A DNA stretch of 6,156 nt from Bryobacterales bacterium. Lineage in GTDB: Bacteria > Cyanobacteriota > Vampirovibrionia > Obscuribacterales > Obscuribacteraceae. Positions 1 through 5,800 of the stretch are shown piece after piece (positions within the stretch are counted from its first letter, which is position 1; each line of letters opens with the position of its first letter). The stretch covers positions 1-6,156 of the forward strand of contig CAJCHQ010000810.1 of NCBI GenBank assembly GCA_903970295.1. The letters are read 5' to 3'. The notes below the pieces were generated by a model, which saw only the letters and a program-made list of their open reading frames with translations, had not been told where the DNA came from and searched no databases. The position numbers were made by a program, and so were the translations under genes.

Positions 1-195
1 GAGCCAGTAGTCGAACGCGAGGCATTGAGAATGCCCGCTGCTAAGACTGAAACAGTGGTGCATCACGAAGATTTGCGAGCTGCTTTGGCGGCTACCAGCG
101 CCGAGCCAGTCGCTGAGCGTGAACCTCTGAGAATGCCCGCAGCAAAATCTCCGGCTCCTATCGTCGAGCGTGAGGAATACTCAGCCCGGCAACCG
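1..195 (+). repeat. In-gene tandem repeats of about 16-18 codons, paired into a 102-base unit
   Basis: Bases 1-45 and 103-147 encode EPVVEREALRMPAAK and EPVAEREPLRMPAAK, which differ at two of 15 residues and lie exactly 102 bases (34 codons) apart. A weaker half-unit lies between them (residues 17-28, ETVVHHEDLRAA), sharing E, V, V, E, L and R with the strong copy. A fourth, partial copy follows at about residues 52-65 (APIVEREEYSARQP). The array is therefore best read as alternating strong and weak units of 16-18 residues, decaying toward the C-terminus and probably continuing left of the window. Confidence 0.65.
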
Positions 196-774
196 GTAGT
201 TGCTCAAGAGCAAATTCTGCCGACACCGGTAGCGGCAGTTGAAGCTGAAATGCCCAGCCCTGCGGTGGCACAAACCCAGCCAGCACCAGCTGCCGAACCT
301 CAGTTGCGCGCCGAATCAGGGCCCAAGCCAGAAGCCTTCGTCGTACCTGTGCCGCAGATGAACGTAGAAGACGCCTTGCGCTCCGAACCAGCTCCGGCTC
401 CTGCTCAGCCACTGGCGCAGGCACCAGCTTCCACCCCTGACGAAGACAGTCAGAGTGCCTGGAATTCGCTCAGTTCGATTCTTTCCTCTGTGGCTGCCAA
501 AGAAGGCACCACTGATGTCGAACCGGCGCCGGCTCCATTAGCCGCCCCGCCAAATCCAGTGGCGGCCCGCCCAGCGGCTGCCGGTCTCAAGCTTTCGTTG
601 TTTAGCGACGACGATGACGAAGAGTTCACCCGGGCAGCTCTTCCTGCCGCCGCTCCTGCATCAGCGCAGCTAGGTGATCAAGCTCAAACGCAAGATCTTC
701 CTCAAGAAGAGCAAGACGAAACGGCGAAACGCCAATCCAGATTGGCAGCCATCCGCGGTCTGCGCGGCGCCTAA
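1..774 (+). CDS. C-terminal part of a Pro/Ala/Glu-rich low-complexity protein with short tandem repeats (5' end outside window)
   Basis: The frame is open from base 1 to the TAA at 772-774, giving 257 in-window residues, so the gene starts to the left. I do not recognise the family. The whole visible part looks disordered and is dominated by Pro, Ala and Glu (for example EPAPAPAQPLAQAPAS near residues 132-147). The N-terminal portion has near-identical copies of EPVxERExLRMPAAK at residues 1-15 and 35-49, with weaker copies between and after them. A more hydrophobic stretch (SAWNSLSSILSSVAA, about 152-166) could form an amphipathic helix. An acidic run SDDDDEEF lies near 201-208, and the C-terminus is basic (AKRQSRLAAIRGLRGA). 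No signal peptide, membrane segment or catalytic motif is visible. A terminator follows directly, so this is the last gene of its transcript. Any folded domain must lie upstream. The TTG at 25 is not a credible start, because it sits inside the first repeat copy. A scaffold, linker or surface tail are all possible, but I cannot choose between them. Confidence 0.7.
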   Translation, partial: EPVVEREALRMPAAKTETVVHHEDLRAALAATSAEPVAEREPLRMPAAKSPAPIVEREEYSARQPVVAQEQILPTPVAAVEAEMPSPAVAQTQPAPAAEPQLRAESGPKPEAFVVPVPQMNVEDALRSEPAPAPAQPLAQAPASTPDEDSQSAWNSLSSILSSVAAKEGTTDVEPAPAPLAAPPNPVAARPAAAGLKLSLFSDDDDEEFTRAALPAAAPASAQLGDQAQTQDLPQEEQDETAKRQSRLAAIRGLRGA

Positions 775-792
775 ATCACAACAGTTCAATCC

Positions 793-824
793 AGAGCTGA
801 TCGCTTTTCGCGGTCAGCTCTTTT
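793..824 (+). terminator. Rho-independent terminator of the low-complexity protein gene
   Basis: A stem GAGCTGATCGC (794-804) pairs with GCGGTCAGCTC (810-820) over 11 bases with a single G-U wobble. It is extended by A793-T821. The loop is TTTTC (805-809), and the stem runs straight into TTTT (821-824). It lies 18 bases after the stop at 772-774 and ahead of the next gene at 856, so it should separate the two transcripts. The T-tract is short (four) before GC interrupts it. Confidence 0.75.
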
Positions 825-855
825 GCTAAGATGGCACCAGCTATAGTGTGAGAAT

Positions 856-1248
856 ATGAAAGAAGAAAATCAAATCACTGACTGTTTAAACAACCTGAGC
901 ACGGCTGCAGAGAGGCTTGTGCCGATTGTTCGAGCGGAGGGTGTAGCCGCATGCGATTCTGTTCAAACGATCGCGCTTAGCTCAGGTTCAGGCGGGGAGG
1001 ACGTAGATCAGTCTGATTGCGCAAATACGCTCAGCCTGAAATTAGAGAGCGCCGGACTCGCTTTTCAGTTAGAAACTCGAGCTGCTCTGACGCCTCAGCT
1101 CGTAGCTCTTGCCACCAAGCTGGAAGTCGCCTGCGGAGATTTGAAAGAGAAAGACGCGCGTTTGGCGAATGCCCTCTATAGAATTGGTTATTTAGAAGCA
1201 CAGCTGGCTGAAAGAGAGCGCGAATTGGAGAGATTGCGAAAAAAATAA
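856..1248 (+). CDS. Small protein of unknown function with a C-terminal coiled coil
   Basis: This is a 130-residue protein that I do not recognise. Residues 1-75 are of mixed composition, with a Ser/Gly/Asp-rich hinge around 42-54 (SSGSGGEDVDQSD) that is probably flexible, and four cysteines (10, 33, 55, 93) without a metal-binding spacing. From about residue 82 to the end the sequence is charged and heptad-like (KLEVACGDLKEKDARL, then RIGYLEAQLAERERELERL), as expected of a coiled coil that could mediate dimerisation or partner binding. There is no signal peptide or membrane helix, so it is probably cytoplasmic. The ATG at 856 is the earliest possible start because an in-frame TAG lies at 844-846. 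Only a weak purine stretch (GTGAG, 848-852) precedes it. It sits alone between an upstream terminator and a convergent gene. A real gene is likely from the coiled-coil pattern and the fit between neighbours, but its function is unknown. Confidence 0.7.
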   Translation: MKEENQITDCLNNLSTAAERLVPIVRAEGVAACDSVQTIALSSGSGGEDVDQSDCANTLSLKLESAGLAFQLETRAALTPQLVALATKLEVACGDLKEKDARLANALYRIGYLEAQLAERERELERLRKK

Positions 1249-1274
1249 TTGCAGCGAGAGAGTTATTTAGTCGA

Positions 1275-1685
1275 TTAGTGGGACGAATGCCCGGCCGATC
1301 GATCGGGGATCCAGCGATTGACCATTTGTCGAAACTCATCAGCTGTGAATGGTTTGCTCATGTAGTCATCCATGCCTGCGACCAGACACTTGCTCTTGTC
1401 TCCATCCATGGCTCGACCAGTAATAGCGACAATCGGCGTATGGTAGCCCTTATCTTTTTCCAGCTCCCTGATGCGTTTCGTGCAAGTCAGCCCATCCGTG
1501 CCGGGCAATTTCCAATCCATCAGTATGAGTGAAAATAATTTGCCTGATTCGAGTTCTGATATGGCTTCCTCGGAACTCGAGACGATTTGTACTTCATATC
1601 CATATTTTTGAGCCAACAAGAAGAGCAATTTTTGTTCAATGACATGGTCTTCGACGACCAAGATCGATGGCTTCTGGTTCTGCAT
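1275..1685 (-). CDS. Stand-alone response-regulator receiver domain (CheY-like, hybrid-kinase type)
   Basis: This 136-residue protein is a single receiver domain with no output domain. The phosphorylation pocket is complete: acidic pair E12/D13 (VVEDH), phospho-acceptor D57 (LILMDWKLPGTDG), T89 (AITG) and K111 (SKPF). The segment AMDGDKSKCLVAGMDDYMSKPF (positions 92-113) follows the pattern common in receivers at the C-terminus of hybrid histidine kinases, so it may take part in a multi-step phosphorelay. Length is normal for the domain plus a short polar tail. The ATG at 1685 is followed directly by the first strand of the fold (SILVVED). No histidine kinase, phosphotransfer protein or DNA-binding gene lies next to it, so it is an orphan here. 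It converges on the coiled-coil gene (26-base gap) and diverges from the deacylase gene. The family assignment is secure. The partner kinase and target are unknown. Confidence 0.93.
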   Translation of the reverse strand: MQNQKPSILVVEDHVIEQKLLFLLAQKYGYEVQIVSSSEEAISELESGKLFSLILMDWKLPGTDGLTCTKRIRELEKDKGYHTPIVAITGRAMDGDKSKCLVAGMDDYMSKPFTADEFRQMVNRWIPDRSAGHSSH

Positions 1686-1833
1686 ATATTCTGGTTGCGC
1701 TCAGCCTACGTCGTCTATTGTAATTCGTCACTCTTAGTCTGTCTGCAACCTTGAAGTAATTTATTGATGAGTGGCGCTCGGCTAAATAGTAAAATGCGCT
1801 CATGTTCAGAACCTCAGACTCCGGGATGTATAA
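1686..1833. promoter_or_regulatory. Intergenic region between divergent genes, presumably carrying both promoters
   Basis: These 148 bases separate the starts of the receiver gene (-) and the deacylase gene (+), so both promoters should lie here. On the + strand, TAAAAT (1790-1795) is a fair -10-like hexamer 38 bases before the ATG. The nearest -35-like element, TTGATG (1764-1769), is 20 bases away, which is too far for a standard promoter. On the - strand, TACAAT is -10-like (complement of about 1717-1722), but TTGCAG upstream is also about 20 bases away. I see no clear operator palindrome and no RNA-like structure. Confidence 0.35.
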
Positions 1834-2346
1834 ATGGAACTGCCGTCAATAAAGTATCTAGAAGACCACAAGATTCATTTCGAGCAGCGCTCGTTTCCCG
1901 CGACGACGGAAAAAGGCGCTGCCAACGTTGCCCATGCACTGGGCTTTCGGGAGCGGCAAATGGTCAAGACTCTTGTTTTCGAGTCTGACAAGAACGAGTG
2001 TGCGCTTATAATGGTGGGTGGCGACCAGGTGGCTATCTCTGGTCATCTAAAAAAGGTGCTTGGTTCGCGCAATATATCAATGTGTGCGCCCGAAAAGGTT
2101 CTGGCTGTTACCGGTTACCCAATCGGCTCGATACCGCCTTTTCATTGGCAACCTGATGGATTTCGCACTTTTCTCGAAGCCAGTCTCATGCAGGAAGAAA
2201 TTTTGGGAGTCGGCACGGGTTGTTGGGGGGAAGAGATTTTGATCTCGCCACTCCAGCTTGTCGCAGCCAGTGGCGCGACAATTGTAAACTTAACTGAGCG
2301 CGATCGAGAAATTTTTGTCGACGCCAGTCGTGAATCTACTTCGTGA
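1834..2346 (+). CDS. YbaK/EbsC (ProX-like) aminoacyl-tRNA deacylase
   Basis: This 170-residue protein spans the full YbaK/prolyl-tRNA-synthetase-associated domain. Known members hydrolyse mischarged tRNAs in trans (for example Cys-tRNA(Pro) or Ala-tRNA(Pro)), acting in the cytoplasm after tRNA synthetases. Diagnostic features are the N-terminal helix and strand with HxIHFEQRSFPA, the conserved lysine K45 in VKTLVF, the glycine loop TGYPIGSIPPF (93-103), and the C-terminal GVGTGCWGEEILISPLQL (125-142). The glycine loop reads GSIPPFHW rather than the usual GGxSPFG, so substrate preference cannot be assumed to match E. coli YbaK. The ATG at 1834 is fixed by a TAA immediately upstream in frame (1831-1833). 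Only a weak GGGA (1823-1826) is available as a ribosome site. Its stop codon overlaps a possible GTG start of the following phosphoesterase, so the two are probably one transcript. The family is clear. The exact tRNA substrate is not. Confidence 0.9.
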   Translation: MELPSIKYLEDHKIHFEQRSFPATTEKGAANVAHALGFRERQMVKTLVFESDKNECALIMVGGDQVAISGHLKKVLGSRNISMCAPEKVLAVTGYPIGSIPPFHWQPDGFRTFLEASLMQEEILGVGTGCWGEEILISPLQLVAASGATIVNLTERDREIFVDASRESTS

Positions 2347-2351
2347 ATTCT

Positions 2352-2825
2352 ATGAAAATCGCGGTTCTTGCCGATACGCACATTCCGAAGCGAGCTAAAT
2401 TTTTGCCACCGCGCGCTCTTGAAATTCTGCAGCAGGCGGACAAAATTATTCACGCCGGTGACATATTGACTCAAGAATTTCTCGATCACTTGTCTTTTAT
2501 CGCGCCTGTTTTAGCTGTTCTTGGCAATAATGACCAGAATCTGGAATTGCCCGAAAAGTTGGAGTTCGAACTCGAGCAAATTAAGTTCGCTCTCATTCAC
2601 GATAGTGGTTCCAAGCTGGGCCGACCGGCCCGCTTGCGAAAACTTTTTCCAAAAGCTGATGTTGTGATCTTTGGGCATTCACACATTCCCATGAATGAAC
2701 AACACGGTGATCTTCTCTTATTCAATCCAGGCTCGGCTACAGATCGCCGCCGTCAGCCTCGATGTACGATGGGCTTGATCGAACTGGAAAAGAAAAGCAT
2801 CGACGCGCGCATCATCCCGCTGTAA
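2352..2825 (+). CDS. YfcE/MJ0936-type metallophosphoesterase
   Basis: This is a compact calcineurin-like phosphoesterase of 157 residues from ATG 2352. All metal-binding motifs are present in order: DTH (residues 8-10), HAGD (34-37), GNND (58-61), a histidine in LIHDSG (83) and GHSH (108-111), followed by NPGS (125-128). This is the full dinuclear-metal active site of the family, whose small members are cytoplasmic phosphodiesterases with poorly defined natural substrates. I chose ATG 2352 because the protein then starts MKIAVLADTH, as is usual for the family. A GTG at 2343 is an alternative that overlaps the deacylase stop as GTGA and would add three residues (total 160), consistent with translational coupling. 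No Shine-Dalgarno sequence precedes either. The 3' end overlaps the convergent nuclease/helicase gene by 14 bases (2812-2825), and no terminator follows. Family confidence is high. The substrate is unknown. Confidence 0.92.
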   Translation: MKIAVLADTHIPKRAKFLPPRALEILQQADKIIHAGDILTQEFLDHLSFIAPVLAVLGNNDQNLELPEKLEFELEQIKFALIHDSGSKLGRPARLRKLFPKADVVIFGHSHIPMNEQHGDLLLFNPGSATDRRRQPRCTMGLIELEKKSIDARIIPL

Positions 2826-5800
2826 CTGAAGTTTTTTGATTCTCTGTCGCTTGTTCGATCAATTGACAATACATGTTCAACAAAGACATATGGACGATGC
2901 TGTTGCAGCTTGTCAGGACCAGATTGGGGCTGGATACGACGATCGCCAGAGTTTGTGCCCTGGAAATAGCCACGTTCAAACGATTTTTGCTGAACAGAAA
3001 ATCTATGCCCCGCGGAGAATTTTCTGGGTCGCTCGTGCACATCGAAATGATCACGATCGCAGCTTGCTGTCCTTGAAATTTGTCGACTGTGCCAACTAGT
3101 GCTTTCTCCGGCAGCACAGATTTGAGCTTACGCACCTGCACGTTGTAAGGCGCGACAACCAGAATTTGTCTTTCGTCTACTTGTACGATCTGGTCGTCTT
3201 TGTCTCTGACCTTGCATTGCAAGAGCAGCTGGTAAAGCTCCTTGATCTTTTCGCACTCTTCGTCACTGCCTTGAGTGTTACCGTCGTGTTCGACCGGGAC
3301 GTACAACAACCCGGCAGATTTGCTAAGCACGTCTCCAACATTTGAATTGGGCTGCCAGTGCAATGTTCTTCGATCATTCAATGGCGAGGACAGCAAACGG
3401 TTCTCATAAATCGAGGCCGAAATGAATTGGCAAATCGTTGAATGCATGCGCCAGCTCGTTCCTAGAAATATCCCCATTTCGTCGGCTATGGTTGCGTTTG
3501 CCGGCATCAAATATTCCAGAATCGAAGCGCCACTTTCGCCTGGATGCCCGCCTTTGGTGGGTTGGCTCAGCTGCATTTGATCGCCCATGATGACGATATT
3601 TCTGGTGCTCGTTGACATCGCTACCAGATTGGCCAGGCAAACTTGGCCGGCTTCGTCGACGAAGAGGTAATCGAAATGATCTTTCCATCCTTCATAACTG
3701 AACGCGTGCGCCGTGCCCCCGATTAAATTAAAGTCGCCGCTCGAGAGACAACAGTCTTTGCCACTGGCGGCATATTCAACATTTGCGTATTCGAAAATGG
3801 GATCTTCGTCGTCCCTTTGAATTTTGCATGCTCTCACCGAGATTTGATGTTTTTTGCCTTCGAGCACTACTTTTTCGAGCAGATTGTTGATTGCCTTGTG
3901 CGAATTCGATGTGATGGCAACCTTTTTGCCACTGTCCAGCAGCCGCAGTATTATACCGGCAGCCGTGGAAGTTTTGCCGGCGCCCGGCGGACCTTGTATA
4001 CACAGATAACTGTTGTCCAGGCGCGAAACCGAAGACGCTACCAAATTCGACAGAGTTTCTGCGTCACTGACCTGATCGTGTGAAACGATTGCTGTTCCTG
4101 GCGTGTGATTTAAAATACGTGGAGGTCTGCGAAACAAGAAATCACTGAGTGCTGCCGACATGGTGCCAGCGGTGACAAATTCCTGGACGACATCGAAAAT
4201 GCGTTGTGGTATCGGTTGCGGTGGCACAAATTCATTAGGAATCAGGCTGAATCGGTCCGGTAATGGCGTTCCCCTTTTACTAATCTTGAAATATATTTTG
4301 CCCCCGACATTATCGATTTCTTCAATGCCGATCGAGCGTTTCCCATCTGGGACGCAGAGACACTCGCTGCCCTTAGCCAGTTTAGTTTCTTGATCCGGAT
4401 TGAATGAGTACTCATACAGAAACGATCGTTTTGCTGGTTGCGGCGGAGTAGCGGTTCTCTCCAACCCCGCCAGGCAAGCATCATCCTCCATCAATTCTTG
4501 CTCAGAACGCCCGATTCGATCGTACCGTTCCCAAAAGATCGGTTTTAGTTCGCGGCTGTGAAATTCCAATAAAAGCGCCAACAGCTCTTTTACTCGCCGC
4601 GCTTCGCCTTCTTCTTCAGTAGGTTTTGCCGGGCAATTTTCTTTCAGCTCCTCGAGAATACGCTTGGCTAGCTGAGCTGCCGCTTCGCGTTCTTCGTTCT
4701 CTTTGATTTCGATCACCTTCGGCACGAATGAGATACTCTCCGTTGCTTGCAAATTTCTCAGCCACTCGACGAGTTTCCAGGTCGAGTCGCAATCTTCTTT
4801 GTTGTAGGCACGGATGTCGGCCAGAATTTTTGATCTCTGCCAGTCGTCGCCATCTCTTTCTTCGAGCCATTTTTCATAGAAGACTACCGAATCACTGGCG
4901 GTGGCCACGTCACCGGCGCGCTTGTCCATATAGAGATGTTCGATGTTCTTAATCGAATATCCGGGCTCGCCGACTCGAAGGCAGTGGCGCACAATTGCCA
5001 ATAAATCGACAAAGATTTCATTTCTGAGCAGGTCGTCCACTTCTCGCTCCCGCGTTCCATGTCGGCCCATTAGTCGGCGCAGTGCCGATACTTCATATTG
5101 GGCATAGTGATAGATGTGCATGTCGGGATGGGCTTTCCAGCGGGCGTGTACCCAATCGATAAATTGTTCGAATGCCAGTTTTTCGTCTTCGCGTGTATGC
5201 GCCCACCAATCTTTGAATTCTAGTTCTGCCGGCTGCGACTGCGGCTCACTCGTTTGCTTTGCGATCGTGGCACCGAAAAGATATTCCAAACCGTCTTGAA
5301 CATGCGGATAACCTTCCATATCAAAACAGACATCACCGGCTGAAGGCGGCGGTAAGGCTCTCAAACCCGAGCGTGGTCGCAACGGATCGAGCGGCAATAC
5401 TTCGTAGAGAGGGCGAGGCAAGCCGGCCGAATCGAGTTGCAAGCGGGCTTGTCGTTTGAGGGCGATAAACGTGCTCTCCTCCATCTTGGGAATGCGTTGG
5501 ACATCGCTTTCGGCCAATGCAGTCAAGGTTTCGATGCCATAATCTTTTAGCTTCTGAATTTGACTGCGGCGGATGTTGGCGACTCGACTCAAATGATCTT
5601 GTTGCTCGAGCAGCGACTCGACATGTTCGGTCCACTTACCTAATTTGGCGCTGCCGAATAACTCGGGCATTGACATTGGTTCGAATCGCGCTTGCGCTTG
5701 CAAAAAGCGGGCTTTCAATTGTTTGTAATAAAAAAAATAGTCATCAGTGCGAAACCAATGCCGGCTCTTATCACCGAGGATGATACCAATTCTCTGCGGC

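Noticed and set aside
158..424. 88-residue minus-strand frame
   Set aside because: It is antisense to the Pro/Ala-rich gene. GC-rich repeats of Pro/Ala codons readily create open frames on the other strand, and the product is low complexity with no family features.
1239..1274. Possible bidirectional terminator between the convergent coiled-coil and receiver genes
   Set aside because: There is an A-run (1239-1245) that reads as a T-tract on the minus strand, but no stable hairpin precedes it on either strand.
1295..1306. Perfect 12-base palindrome CCGATCGATCGG as an operator or terminator
   Set aside because: It lies inside the 3' coding end of the receiver gene, has no T-tract, and is explained by overlapping copies of the CGATCG word enriched across the window.
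1031..1339. 102-residue minus-strand frame across the coiled-coil gene and the receiver 3' end
   Set aside because: It overlaps two better supported genes on both strands and shows no domain-like pattern.
1764..1988. 74-residue plus-strand frame beginning upstream of the deacylase
   Set aside because: It overlaps the deacylase in another frame, while the deacylase frame carries clear family motifs. The composition is not protein-like.
2836..3099. Plus-strand frames opposite the helicase C-terminus, and similar ones at 3817-4083, 4728-4952 and 5517-5783
   Set aside because: All are antisense to conserved helicase or nuclease motifs and have no recognisable features of their own.
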